Source of the DNA: Aequorivita aquimaris
Lineage (GTDB): Bacteria > Bacteroidota > Bacteroidia > Flavobacteriales > Flavobacteriaceae
Assembly: GCF_001573155.1 (NCBI RefSeq)
Contig: NZ_JRWG01000002.1
Location: 310,001-374,000, forward strand
DNA: 64,000 bases
Reading direction: 5' to 3'
Each line of letters opens with the position of its first letter. The first letter of the stretch is position 1. Under the pieces are notes generated by a model. It did no database searches and was not told the DNA's origin. It was given only the letters and a program-made list of their open reading frames with translations. The translations under genes were made by a program, and so were the position numbers. Shown here piece by piece: positions 53,024 to 62,190 of this stretch.

Positions 53024-53881
53024 CTAATCCAGTTGAAGTAAATGTTTTCCGTAGCCGCTTTTCAGTAAAGGTTCGGCTAACGCCACTAATTGTTCTTTTG
53101 AAATATAACCCATTTCATACGCAGCTTCCTCGATGGCGCCAATTTTTAGGCCCTGTCTTTCCTCAATAACCTCAACAAATTGGGCAGCCTGCATCAAAGA
53201 AGCGAAAGTTCCTGTATCCAGCCAAGCGGTACCTTTGTCCAGTATGCTGACACTCAGTTTTCCCTTTTTTAAATATTCGTTGTTTACATCGGTTATTTCC
53301 AGTTCGCCACGGGCGCTGGGTTTTATGTTTGCCGCAATTTCCACAACGCTATTGTCGTAAAAATAGATTCCGGGAACTGCATAATTTGATTTTGGATTTT
53401 TGGGTTTTTCCTCAATGGAAAGCGCTTTTCCGCTTTTATCAAACTCCACAACGCCATATCTTTCGGGGTCTAAAACGTGGTACGCATAAATCACGCCGCC
53501 GTCGGGATTGTTGTTTGATTGCAACAATTCCTTTAAGCCAGAACCGTAAAAAATATTGTCGCCAAGTATCAATGCCACTTTATCATTTCCTATGAAATCC
53601 TTTCCAATAATGAACGCCTCTGCAAGGCCATTAGGGTTTGCTTGTTCTGCATATTGAAAATTGCAGCCCAGCTTTTTGCCATCGCCCAAAAGTTGTTTGA
53701 AAAGCGGCAAATCCTGCGGGGTGGAAATAATCAAAATATCGCGAATGCCCGCATACATAAGTGTTGACAGCGGATAATAAATCATCGGCTTATCATAAAC
53801 CGGCATTAATTGCTTGCTCACGGCCAAAGTAATTGGGTGCAAACGTGTGCCCGAACCTCCTGCTAAAATTATTCCTTTCAT
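53024..53881 (-). CDS. rfbA: Glucose-1-phosphate thymidylyltransferase
   Basis: First step of dTDP-rhamnose synthesis: dTTP + glucose 1-phosphate. 285 residues. N-terminal [25 protein letters not shown] is the nucleotide-binding signature; further [25 protein letters not shown] and [17 protein letters not shown] at 53881; a start at 53920 adds 13 non-conserved residues. A decayed copy of the CACGAAT repeat precedes it. Confidence 0.96.
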   Translation of the reverse strand: MKGIILAGGSGTRLHPITLAVSKQLMPVYDKPMIYYPLSTLMYAGIRDILIISTPQDLPLFKQLLGDGKKLGCNFQYAEQANPNGLAEAFIIGKDFIGNDKVALILGDNIFYGSGLKELLQSNNNPDGGVIYAYHVLDPERYGVVEFDKSGKALSIEEKPKNPKSNYAVPGIYFYDNSVVEIAANIKPSARGELEITDVNNEYLKKGKLSVSILDKGTAWLDTGTFASLMQAAQFVEVIEERQGLKIGAIEEAAYEMGYISKEQLVALAEPLLKSGYGKHLLQLD

Positions 53882-53925
53882 TCTGTGTTTATTTTGCCCC
53901 GATTTTACGAATAATCGCAAAAAAT

Positions 53926-53942
53926 ATTCGTGTATCCGTGGT
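53926..53942. repeat. Decayed CACGAATACACGAAT-family half-site, copy 3
   Basis: ATTCGTGTATCCGTGGT differs at one base from the right arm at 6099-6115. Its left partner upstream (TTACGAATAATCGC) has lost most pairing. It lies in the rfbB-rfbA intergenic space. Confidence 0.75.
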
Positions 53943-53947
53943 TTAAA

Positions 53948-54958
53948 TTACAATCTATCTCGGTTCTTTAAATACCAAGCAATCGTTTTCTGAATTCCCG
54001 TTTCAAAATTTTCCTTCGCCTTCCAGCCCAGCTCGTTTTCTATTTTTGAAGCGTCAATGGCGTATCTAAAATCGTGGCCGGGACGGTCTTTTACAAACGT
54101 TATTTGTTTTTTATACGAAGTATTCTTCGGCTGCATTTCATCCAGCAATTCACAGATAACATTCGCAATATATAGGTTTTCGCGTTCGTTGCGGCCGCCA
54201 ATGTTGTAGGTTTCGCCAAGCTTTCCGTTTTCCAAAGCCAAATAAATGCCGCTGCAATGGTCCATCACATAAAGCCAATCGCGCACGTTTTTTCCGTCGC
54301 CGTAAATGGGGATTGGTTCCCCGGAAATTGCCTTGCGAATAATGGTTGGAATCAGTTTTTCCTTGTGTTGGTTCGGCCCATAATTATTGGAACAATTTGT
54401 GGTTACAACCGGTAAACCGTAGGTGTGAAAAAAACTGCGCACAATAAAATCTGATGAAGCCTTTGAAGCACTGTACGGACTATTCGGCGCATAAGGTGTT
54501 TCTTCCGTAAAAAGTCCCGTTTCACCTAGAGTACCGTAAACCTCATCTGTGGAAATATGCAGAAATCGGGCATTTTTGAATTCATCTTTAAAATCATTCG
54601 GACCGTTCATCCATGTTTTGTAGGCGCTTTGAAGTAAATTAAAAGTACCTACAATATTTGTCTGAATAAATTCCGAAGGTCCCGAAATGGAATTGTCCAC
54701 GTGGCTTTCCGCAGCAAAGTGGACTACTTTTTGAAACTGATGTTCGGCAAATAAATTTTGAACCAATTCAGCATCGCAAATATCTCCTTTTACGAAGGTG
54801 ATTTTATCTGAAACTGCTTCCAAATTCTTCAAATTTCCGGCATAGGTTAGCTTGTCCAGCACGAAAATTTCGTTTTCTGAATTTTTAAGGGCGTATTCCA
54901 CATAATTGGAACCTATAAACCCTGCGCCTCCGGTAATCAGTACTTTATCGTTTTTCAA
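53948..54958 (-). CDS. rfbB: dTDP-glucose 4,6-dehydratase
   Basis: Second step of dTDP-rhamnose synthesis. 336 residues, extended SDR: GGAGFIGSNYVEYAL (9-23), HFAAESHVDNSISGP, STDEVYG and the catalytic YSASKASSDFIVR; then NCSNNYGPNQHKEKLIP. The start is TTG at 54958, two bases after the DUF6909 stop; no suitable ATG upstream. First of the rhamnose genes in the transcript. Confidence 0.96.
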   Translation of the reverse strand: MKNDKVLITGGAGFIGSNYVEYALKNSENEIFVLDKLTYAGNLKNLEAVSDKITFVKGDICDAELVQNLFAEHQFQKVVHFAAESHVDNSISGPSEFIQTNIVGTFNLLQSAYKTWMNGPNDFKDEFKNARFLHISTDEVYGTLGETGLFTEETPYAPNSPYSASKASSDFIVRSFFHTYGLPVVTTNCSNNYGPNQHKEKLIPTIIRKAISGEPIPIYGDGKNVRDWLYVMDHCSGIYLALENGKLGETYNIGGRNERENLYIANVICELLDEMQPKNTSYKKQITFVKDRPGHDFRYAIDASKIENELGWKAKENFETGIQKTIAWYLKNRDRL

Positions 54959-54960
54959 AA

Positions 54961-56661
54961 TTAATTTTTAGAAGTGTCTAAAATCTGTTTTAACATCTTT
55001 TCGGTAATCAAATAGGTCGGTTTTACCCCTGTGGTGCCCAAGCCGCCCGAAGCCAAAGTGCTTCCGGTTTCCAATGGATTATCCGAAGCGTAATAAGCGT
55101 AGCGCACCTTCACTTTTGGGCTAATGCTGCGCCTAATTTTGGAAGCCGCCTGAATCGCTTTTTGATAATGCGCGCCTTCCATTTCCAGCCCAATCACATT
55201 CCACGTGGAATTGTGAAAAAACTTAAGCACATCCCTATTTTGGAGCGAAGTTCCCAAAACCGAAATCATGGTTCCCGTATAAACCTTTACATCATCATCC
55301 TTAAAGAGCGATTTGTCTATTTGGTTCTTGAACGGATAATTGTCGGCAGTGCCCTCAAAAACGTGGGCGGACGGAATCATGATATCGCCCTTTCCACCTT
55401 CCAAAATTCCTGCCTTTCCCATGATGGAAACAGACACGACGTTTAAAAAATGGCGGTTTTTATTGCTGTCCACAAACGGTTTTAGCAGCTCATCCATCGT
55501 TTCGTAGGCCTGCTCGCCAAAGGCGTAATCCATCACGATAATCACAGGTTTTTTTGAATCGTCAAGTTCCGTCAAGCCTTCTGTGTAAGGGCTTTCCTTT
55601 ATTTGGGCGGTATCTATAATCTGAATATCGATATTTGTCCCACTTTGGTCTTCAAGAAAAATCATCCCTTCTGCCAAAGCCGTTTTCGTAACTTTTTCAC
55701 GCAGTTTTATGTTCGCAGGGCTACTCAAGGCCTCAAAAACTTCCAAGGATTTCTTTTTTGAAAATTCTGCCGCAAGTGCCTTCGGACCGTATAGACTGTT
55801 CATCACACTGTGCATATTGGCACTGATGATGTGCAGCGGTCGCTCCAACAAACCATTGTTTTGAAGGGTCTGTTTAATGTGAAACGCCCACAATTCACCG
55901 TGGATGTGATGGCCCAAACGCTCCCGCAGCACGGGGCTGAAAGTAATTATGCGTTTGTTATCCGCAATAACCTCGTCTATGGCAAGTTTGCCCAAATAGT
56001 AAATGATGTTAAAGAAACGGTTTTCGTTCTTTTCACTTGCAAAAAAGGGATATACGCTTTTTACTTCCTCAAAGGTTCTTCCCAGGAAATTTGCAGTGTG
56101 CGTAAGCGCCACTTCTTTTTCTTCCTGTGAAAGTTTGCCTTTTTTTAGAACTGCCTGTTCTAGTTTTTTCCAATCGCGGATTACATCGCCCTTTTCGTTT
56201 ATGAGCACTTGCTTCATAATCTTGTGCGACTCAATAAAAAGAAACGTTAAGTGCGTAAGTATATCATAGATTTCCGAACGGCCGCGGGTAATTTCAATAT
56301 TCATCTGTTCCGAATCTATCCGGTAACAATTTCGGCGGCGTTTCAGCGGAATTATGGGCTCGAAATGCGAATTTTTATAGCCTTCATCACTCGTTAAATT
56401 GATGAACCTGCATTCCTCTATTCCGTAAGGCAAGCGGTCCATAACATATAATAGGCCTTGCAATTCAATCTTGTCTTCCTTTATGGAGCCATAAATCTCG
56501 GGGCGAAGGGTTAAAAGGGATTCCCGCAGTGTTTCTCCCGAAACGCCCATAGGTTTGTAAAACCCACGGTTAAAGAGATGGCGCATAGTGATGTAAAGTC
56601 GTTCAATGGCCTGCGTGCTCTCCTGGGCACGTGTTCTGGTATGTGATTTCAATTTATTCAT
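54961..56661 (-). CDS. DUF6909 family protein (nucleosidase/phosphorylase-like C-terminus)
   Basis: 566 residues, no signal peptide. The N-terminal half is helical and contains HTRTRAQESTQAIERLYITMRHLFNRG; the C-terminal third has VIIVMDYAFGEQAYETMD, VSIMGKAGILEGGKGDIMIP and NVIGLEMEGAHYQKAI, the last two resembling the purine-nucleoside phosphorylase/AMP nucleosidase superfamily (GDIMIPSAHV; EMEGA). Whether it cleaves a nucleotide is unproven. ATG at 56661; a GTG at 56679 is possible but would overlap the GH3 stop. It lies between GH3 and rfbB. Confidence 0.78.
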   Translation of the reverse strand: MNKLKSHTRTRAQESTQAIERLYITMRHLFNRGFYKPMGVSGETLRESLLTLRPEIYGSIKEDKIELQGLLYVMDRLPYGIEECRFINLTSDEGYKNSHFEPIIPLKRRRNCYRIDSEQMNIEITRGRSEIYDILTHLTFLFIESHKIMKQVLINEKGDVIRDWKKLEQAVLKKGKLSQEEKEVALTHTANFLGRTFEEVKSVYPFFASEKNENRFFNIIYYLGKLAIDEVIADNKRIITFSPVLRERLGHHIHGELWAFHIKQTLQNNGLLERPLHIISANMHSVMNSLYGPKALAAEFSKKKSLEVFEALSSPANIKLREKVTKTALAEGMIFLEDQSGTNIDIQIIDTAQIKESPYTEGLTELDDSKKPVIIVMDYAFGEQAYETMDELLKPFVDSNKNRHFLNVVSVSIMGKAGILEGGKGDIMIPSAHVFEGTADNYPFKNQIDKSLFKDDDVKVYTGTMISVLGTSLQNRDVLKFFHNSTWNVIGLEMEGAHYQKAIQAASKIRRSISPKVKVRYAYYASDNPLETGSTLASGGLGTTGVKPTYLITEKMLKQILDTSKN

Positions 56662-56678
56662 TGGGTGCAAAGATAACA

Positions 56679-58181
56679 CTAATTTTGAGGCTGTATTTGA
56701 AGTAATGCATCTGCAATTTTACGGTCGTTGGAAAGGCGTGGTACCTTGTTTTGGCCGCCGAGCTTGCCTTCAGATTTCATAAATTCTTGGAAACTGTCCT
56801 TTTTAAGTGAAGAAATTTTTAAGGGTTGAAGCACTTTCCCTTCAATTAAATCGAAATAATAGGAATTTTGCCGTTGCATTTCGGCATCCAAAAACTCAGC
56901 GACCTTTTGAAGGTCATCGGGAGCATTTTCAAATTCTACAAGCCATTCGTGGTACGGCAGTTTTTCTTCGGAAGGCGTTATCTGGGGCGCCACGGTGAAT
57001 TCGGTAATGGAAAAATTAAATTTTGAAATGGCTTTGTTCATCGCCTCTTCCACCTCTTTTCCAATCACGTGCTCGCCAAAGGCCGAAATGAAATGCTTTA
57101 TCCTTCCCGAAACAATTACGCGATACGGTTTTGTTGAAGTGAATTGGACAGTATCGCCCAAATTATAGGCCCAAAGCCCCGCGTTTGTTGAAATTATCAT
57201 CACGTAATTAATGCCTATTTCCACTTCGCCAATGGTCAATCGTTTTGGATTTTCGTCAAAAAAACTACTTGCTTCCACAAATTCATAAAAAATTCCCGAA
57301 TTCAAAAGCAGCAACATTCCTTTTTCCTTTTGGCTGTCCTGAAAGGCGAAAAAGCCCTCGCTGGCCGGAAACAGCTCGATGCTGTCCACTTTTCTTCCTA
57401 TTAAATTTTCAAATTTGGCGCGATAGGGCTCATAGTTTACGCCACCGTAAATAAACAGGTTGAAGTTTTTGAAAAGGTCGCCAACCTTCTTCCCGGTATT
57501 TTGTTGAAGTCTTTCAAAATACATCTGCACCCACGACGGAATGCCGCTGATGACGGTCATATCCTCACTTTTGGTTTCCTCGACAATAGCGTCCACTTTG
57601 GTCTCCCAATTCTCGATGCAGTTGGTTTCCCAGCTCGGTAAACGGTTTTTTTGAAGATAGGCGGGCACGTAATGTGCTACGATACCCGACAGCCGACCCA
57701 ATTTAATGCCGTTCTTTTCCTGCATTTCGGGGCTTCCCTGCAGAAAAATCATTTTGCCGTCCACAAAATCTGCGTTTCCGGTTTCGTTAATGTAGCAAAG
57801 AATTGCGTTGCGCGCAGCCTCAATATGGTGGGGCATGGATTCCTTGGTAAGCGGAATGTATTTGGCGCCCGAAGTAGTTCCGGAAGTTTTGGCAAAATAG
57901 AGCGGCTTGCCGGGCCACAATATGTTTTCTTCCCCTGAAACCACACGTTCTACATAAGGTTTCAATGCTTCGTAATCGCGAATGGGGACTTTCGCCGCAA
58001 AATCTTCAAATGAAGATATGTTTTTAAAATCGTGGTCTTTTCCGAAAGCAGTATTCTTTGCTTCTAAAATTAATTTTTCAAAAACCTTTTGTTGTGTTTC
58101 AACGGGATTTTTGGCCCATTTTTGAATTCGGAGCGCGACAATTTTTGAGAATATTTTAGCTGAAACGGATTTTAGGGACAT
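56679..58181 (-). CDS. GH3 family acyl-adenylating protein
   Basis: 500 residues of the GH3 family, which in plants conjugates amino acids to auxin or jasmonate via acyl-adenylates. Adenylation loop FAKTSGTTSGAKYIPLT (about 108-124), LFPASEGFFAFQD, INYVMIISTNAGLWAYNLGDTVQF and VSGRIKHFISAFGEHV. Bacterial substrates are unknown. It follows the M23 peptidase gene by six bases and precedes DUF6909, so it is part of one transcript. Confidence 0.9.
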   Translation of the reverse strand: MSLKSVSAKIFSKIVALRIQKWAKNPVETQQKVFEKLILEAKNTAFGKDHDFKNISSFEDFAAKVPIRDYEALKPYVERVVSGEENILWPGKPLYFAKTSGTTSGAKYIPLTKESMPHHIEAARNAILCYINETGNADFVDGKMIFLQGSPEMQEKNGIKLGRLSGIVAHYVPAYLQKNRLPSWETNCIENWETKVDAIVEETKSEDMTVISGIPSWVQMYFERLQQNTGKKVGDLFKNFNLFIYGGVNYEPYRAKFENLIGRKVDSIELFPASEGFFAFQDSQKEKGMLLLLNSGIFYEFVEASSFFDENPKRLTIGEVEIGINYVMIISTNAGLWAYNLGDTVQFTSTKPYRVIVSGRIKHFISAFGEHVIGKEVEEAMNKAISKFNFSITEFTVAPQITPSEEKLPYHEWLVEFENAPDDLQKVAEFLDAEMQRQNSYYFDLIEGKVLQPLKISSLKKDSFQEFMKSEGKLGGQNKVPRLSNDRKIADALLQIQPQN

Positions 58182-58187
58182 AGGCTA

Positions 58188-59051
58188 TCAATCAAAATCG
58201 ATGAAACTTGTTGGGTTTATTGGAAAGCCATCGCGCCAAAGTTCAAAATGTAAATGCGGGCCCGTGGTGAGCTCGCCCGTATTGCCAACGGTACCAATTA
58301 CTTCGCCGGCTTTCACAATTTCGCCCTGTTCCTTGGTAAGCATTGCGTTGTGTTTATATACCGAAATGAGATTATTGTCGTGCTTCAAAATAATTACATA
58401 TCCCGTAGCGACCGTCCATTCGGCGAAAATGACAGTACCATCCGCAACGGCCTTAACGGGTGAATTTTTTGCCGTTACCACATCTACCGCATAGTGTTTG
58501 GCCTTTGAATCATAGCCTTCGGTAATGGTTCCCTTTACAGGTGCAAAAAGTGTATATTGTGGCACTTGACGGGCAGTAAGGGGGTTATACTTGTCTTCCT
58601 TTGCAACGGTCTCGCGCAGGAGTGAATCTTTGCGGGAAGTGCGTATTAAAACCGAAGGATCCGTTTTTGCCACTTCAATGAGGGAATCCTTGTTGAAATT
58701 AACCGTTTTTACGTCGCCTGTGAGCACTTTTTTGATAGACGCGAGGTATTGCTCATTTACATCGAGAATCTGCTGCAGCGAGTCTGTTTTGTAAGTCAAT
58801 TGCGTAGCGCGTTTTTTAAGCGCGGTGGAAGAATAGCCCGGAATATATTCACGAAGGGGCGTAAAAGCAATGATTACCGTGGTTGCCAAAATAAGAAACA
58901 ATGCGAAAAGCGTGCTAAAAACGAATACGTTCAGCCTATTCAGTTTAAAGGAAAAGCGCTCCTCAAAGGTTTCCTCGTTCAGGATTACCAGTCGATATTT
59001 GTGCAAAAGCTTCCTTCTGAACTTTTTGGCTCTTTTTTCTTTTTGGGTCAT
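58188..59051 (-). CDS. M23 family peptidase (membrane-anchored, LytM domain)
   Basis: 287 residues. A short cytoplasmic start with basic residues, one transmembrane helix (about 41-65), a coiled-coil region (75-125) and a C-terminal LytM domain: KHYAVDVVTAKNSPVKAVADGTV (His and Asp metal ligands), and GNTGELTTGPHLHFELWRDG (His-x-His). All ligands are present, so a functional endopeptidase acting on peptidoglycan cross-bridges is likely. ATG at 59051 (MTQKEKR), a TTG at 59060 is an alternative. Confidence 0.92.
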   Translation of the reverse strand: MTQKEKRAKKFRRKLLHKYRLVILNEETFEERFSFKLNRLNVFVFSTLFALFLILATTVIIAFTPLREYIPGYSSTALKKRATQLTYKTDSLQQILDVNEQYLASIKKVLTGDVKTVNFNKDSLIEVAKTDPSVLIRTSRKDSLLRETVAKEDKYNPLTARQVPQYTLFAPVKGTITEGYDSKAKHYAVDVVTAKNSPVKAVADGTVIFAEWTVATGYVIILKHDNNLISVYKHNAMLTKEQGEIVKAGEVIGTVGNTGELTTGPHLHFELWRDGFPINPTSFIDFD

Positions 59052-59070
59052 AAACTGCAATTGCTTTTTA

Positions 59071-59078
59071 CAAATATA
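59071..59078 (-). promoter_or_regulatory. Bacteroidota -7 element before the M23 peptidase operon
   Basis: Minus strand TATATTTG, 20 bases before the ATG at 59051. Divergent from the tatA promoter at 59121-59149. A matching -33 TTG is not evident. Confidence 0.55.
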
Positions 59079-59120
59079 AAATAAACTGAAGCCCTACACG
59101 CTAAAGTTAGTGTCAAAACG

Positions 59121-59149
59121 TTGTATCTAAACATTTCTTGTTACCTTTG
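59121..59149 (+). promoter_or_regulatory. Bacteroidota promoter of tatA
   Basis: TTG (59121-59123), 18-base spacer, TACCTTTG (59142-59149): full match to the Bacteroidota consensus. The ATG is at 59171, 22 bases downstream. Confidence 0.82.
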
Positions 59150-59170
59150 CGTAATTAAATTTTTAAAATC

Positions 59171-59362
59171 ATGAGTGCATTGTTTATTCCTTTAGGTGTT
59201 ATTGGTCCTTGGCAGATTGTATTGATTGTTGTGATCGTGTTATTACTTTTCGGGGGAAAGAAGATTCCAGAACTTATGCGCGGTCTGGGTAGCGGACTTA
59301 AGGAATTTAAGGATGCTTCCAAAGAAGAACCTGCAGACAAGAAGATAGACGATAACAAATAA
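59171..59362 (+). CDS. tatA: Twin-arginine translocase subunit TatA/TatE
   Basis: 63 residues: one transmembrane helix (about 11-28, [18 protein letters not shown]), the [20 protein letters not shown] amphipathic helix and a short acidic/basic tail. It is the pore-forming subunit for export of folded proteins. tatC is not adjacent, which is common in Bacteroidota. Strong promoter upstream and bidirectional terminator downstream make it a single-gene unit. Confidence 0.93.
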   Translation: MSALFIPLGVIGPWQIVLIVVIVLLLFGGKKIPELMRGLGSGLKEFKDASKEEPADKKIDDNK

Positions 59363-59379
59363 TATTTTTTTACACCCAT

Positions 59380-59421
59380 AAAAAAAGAGCCTTTCAGTTT
59401 AAAATTGAAAGGCTCTTTTTT
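59380..59421. terminator. Bidirectional terminator between tatA and DUF4837
   Basis: Sixteen-base stem AAAAAAGAGCCTTTCA / TGAAAGGCTCTTTTTT with a nine-base loop, between two converging genes. Confidence 0.93.
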
Positions 59422-59438
59422 ATTGCTTTATTCGAAAT

Positions 59439-60416
59439 TTACTCAATTTTGGCCGACTTCAATATTGATTCTAGCTCAAACTGAAGATCTCTTTTAGAAA
59501 CTGCAGGGGCGTAAGTGAAGCCTTCAAGTATTAAATAACGGTTATTTTTTTCATCACGTACAGCATAATTTACAAAGGGTCCACCCATCCAATCGTCCTT
59601 TACTTCCCAAGTGCCTTTGGTTTCATACGCAAATTTTCCGTCTATTTTTGTAGTGAAAAGGTACGGAGCATAGGCATCTTCGGTAACAAATTGGCCATCG
59701 TCCTCCACGGGTAGCAGCTTGCTGCCCACTGAATCACGGATTTTAATGATGTCGCCCACGGCAGTGCTGTCGTTATCAATCATTGAAAGAGGGACTTGAT
59801 ATACCAAAATGTTTGTTGTTCCATCCTTTAAATCTTTCCGCATCCAGAAAAAACTGTCGGTTGCCTTTGCAATTCTATAAGCGCTTGGAATTTGCATAGT
59901 TACGCCCATAGCTTTTTTAAGCGAATCGGTCTTCATTAACGAAATAGCGGTTCTGCGCTGTCTTTCCTTTATTTCGGAAGCTTGGAACTTTTCTATTATC
60001 TGGGGGGCATTTTTATTGATCAGTTCTACTAATTTCTCTTCGGAAGTTGCTTTTATGATAGCTCCCGCCTGAGGTTTTGCATATTCATCTGTCGTGATGG
60101 ATACTTTGTCTTCATCACTCAAAACCACATATAAAAAAAGCCTGTTACTACGGGCAAACCCCGTAAAAGATTCAGGCGACATTTGATTCATGGAAAAAAG
60201 CGGTTCGTCTTGGGGAAGACCATCGGTAGGAGCTGCAAAGTTATTGCGGATAGCTTCACCTACAATGCCATTCCAAAGATCGTTTGGCGTGATAATCTGA
60301 AGGGCATTTATGTTGCCAACCGAGTTGGGAACTAGTGATTTGTCCTTTTTACCGCCACTGTTGCAAGAAGAGAAAGCAACAATTAGCGCTAACAATGCGA
60401 TATTAATTATTTTCAT
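59439..60416 (-). CDS. DUF4837 family lipoprotein
   Basis: 325 residues. Signal MKIINIALLALIVAFSSC (lipobox Cys18) followed by a polar linker and the DUF4837 domain. It contains several beta strands and the segment DDWMGGPFVNYAVRDEKNNRYLILEGFTYAPA near the end, typical of the family. Anchored in an envelope membrane; function unknown. It follows the MltD-like gene by 19 bases on the same strand, so peptidoglycan-related activity is a possible guess from context. Confidence 0.87.
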   Translation of the reverse strand: MKIINIALLALIVAFSSCNSGGKKDKSLVPNSVGNINALQIITPNDLWNGIVGEAIRNNFAAPTDGLPQDEPLFSMNQMSPESFTGFARSNRLFLYVVLSDEDKVSITTDEYAKPQAGAIIKATSEEKLVELINKNAPQIIEKFQASEIKERQRRTAISLMKTDSLKKAMGVTMQIPSAYRIAKATDSFFWMRKDLKDGTTNILVYQVPLSMIDNDSTAVGDIIKIRDSVGSKLLPVEDDGQFVTEDAYAPYLFTTKIDGKFAYETKGTWEVKDDWMGGPFVNYAVRDEKNNRYLILEGFTYAPAVSKRDLQFELESILKSAKIE

Positions 60417-60435
60417 GTAAAGGATGTTTTAGGAA

Positions 60436-62004
60436 CTATCCTTTATATATTTTAAGTTTAGTTCCGGGCTTTATGTTATTGCCACTAATATCGTTCCATT
60501 TTTTGATATTTTGAACCGAAACTCCGGGAAATTTTTGCGAAATGCTCCATAATGAGTCTCCATTGCGCACGGTGTATGTTTTTTCCGAAGAGACACTCTG
60601 AGATTGTGCCGGTGCATTGCTGGCAATATCCTGAGCGCTCTTTTTAGGATAAATTATCAAATTCTGTCCCGCCTTTAGTGTATTACCGCGCATTCCATTC
60701 CAGCTTTTAATCTGGCTAACGCCCACTCCATATCTCTCAGCAATTCTACCCAAATAATCACCCCTTTTTACACGGTAGCGTATTTTTTCTGGTTGCTCAT
60801 AGAGTTCGGGCATTGGCTTTTCGGCATCTTCCTGTTCATTCTGTGCAAAGGCGTAGATGGCATCTTCGTTGGTCACGAAAGTACCTACGGCAGTCAATGG
60901 AAGACGAAGCATGTAATTTTCATCTTTTACCACAGGGATAATTCCCAACTTATAGGAAGGATTCAAAAATTCCAATTCTTCTTTGTCAAGATTGGTAAGT
61001 TTAGCTACTTGATCTAACGTAATTTGCTGTTTCACCCTAATGGTATCGGTTGCAATATAAGGGATTCTCGGTGGACGTTTTTGAAAACCGTGCTCCTGTG
61101 CATATTCAAAAATGTACATAGTGGCCAAAAATGCGGGAACATATCCAGCGGTTTCACGTGGAAGATAGTTGCGAAGATTCCAGTAGTTTGTCTTTCCACC
61201 TGAACGGCGAATAGCCTTTGAAACATTTCCTGGACCGGAATTATAGGCGGCGAGTGCCAAATCCCAATCGTTGAAGCTTGCGTTTAGGCTCTTTAAATAT
61301 TTGCAGGCGGCTTCAGTGGCCATAATAGGGTCAGATCTTTCATCAACATAAGAGCTTACATCAAGTCCAAACATTTTACCGGTTGGGTACATAAATTGCC
61401 AAAGTCCCGTTGCGCCAACCCTTGACTGTGCCCGTGGATTCAAGGCAGATTCCACAATAGCCAGATATTTTAATTCCAAAGGTAAATTATGTCGATCCAG
61501 CTCCTGTTCAAACATAGGAAAGTAATATTCACTTAGCCCCATAAGCCGCTCCAAACTTCCGCGACGATTCTTTAGATAATGCTTGATAACACTTTCCAGG
61601 GAAGGATTGTACTCTACTTTAAATGGGGTGCGTGCATCTAGGTCTTTTAAGCGTTGTTTCAGAACCTCGGTGGGTAATTCGTCATAATCCACCATATCGT
61701 ACTCCTGATTCACGACACTGTTATAGATATCTTCAAAAAGATCTGATTTATACAACTCCTTTAGCCATAGACTGTCCTTTTTACGGGCTAGCGCCATATC
61801 CTTTAAATCGAATATAGTACTGTCTTTAAGGGAAGTAGCCACTACTGTGGAAGGCAATTCTTCAGCAATTTTTGAGACTTTAATAGAATCGATTACCTGA
61901 ACTTTTTTCGTGTTCAACTTTTTGCTGTTCTTTTTACCCTGTTGGGCAAAACTTATACTGCAGGCCAGCAACAGCACAAGGGGAAAGATTTTGTTTAGTT
62001 TCAT
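60436..62004 (-). CDS. MltD-like lytic transglycosylase with two LysM domains
   Basis: 522 residues: signal peptide (1-20), SLT domain (about 160-310) with catalytic Glu185 in LAIVESALNPRAQS and GLWQFM at 200-205, NSGPGN at about 257; then two LysM repeats (about 409-452, RVKRGDYLGRIAERYGV; about 476-520, TVRNGDSLWSISQKF). Cleaves peptidoglycan glycan strands with 1,6-anhydro ends; the LysM domains bind the sugar backbone. Co-transcribed with the DUF4837 lipoprotein. Confidence 0.95.
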   Translation of the reverse strand: MKLNKIFPLVLLLACSISFAQQGKKNSKKLNTKKVQVIDSIKVSKIAEELPSTVVATSLKDSTIFDLKDMALARKKDSLWLKELYKSDLFEDIYNSVVNQEYDMVDYDELPTEVLKQRLKDLDARTPFKVEYNPSLESVIKHYLKNRRGSLERLMGLSEYYFPMFEQELDRHNLPLELKYLAIVESALNPRAQSRVGATGLWQFMYPTGKMFGLDVSSYVDERSDPIMATEAACKYLKSLNASFNDWDLALAAYNSGPGNVSKAIRRSGGKTNYWNLRNYLPRETAGYVPAFLATMYIFEYAQEHGFQKRPPRIPYIATDTIRVKQQITLDQVAKLTNLDKEELEFLNPSYKLGIIPVVKDENYMLRLPLTAVGTFVTNEDAIYAFAQNEQEDAEKPMPELYEQPEKIRYRVKRGDYLGRIAERYGVGVSQIKSWNGMRGNTLKAGQNLIIYPKKSAQDIASNAPAQSQSVSSEKTYTVRNGDSLWSISQKFPGVSVQNIKKWNDISGNNIKPGTKLKIYKG

Positions 62005-62190
62005 CAGCTTTTAATTGCGTTTGGGGGATTATAACAAACTCGCTTGATTAATACCTTTTCAAGGGTTAATTTATTTGAATTCCTAAAAAAATGTAACGCC
62101 TTTTTAAATAAAAAATTTTATCAAAAATAATGATTTCGCGAAATTACACAAATTTCACGCTCAAAATGCTTATTTCGTGATATTTAACTT

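Noticed and set aside
56668-56675. Promoter (TATCTTTG) for DUF6909 on the minus strand
   Set aside because: No -33 TTG, and it would start transcription at the ATG itself; probably chance within a continuous transcript.
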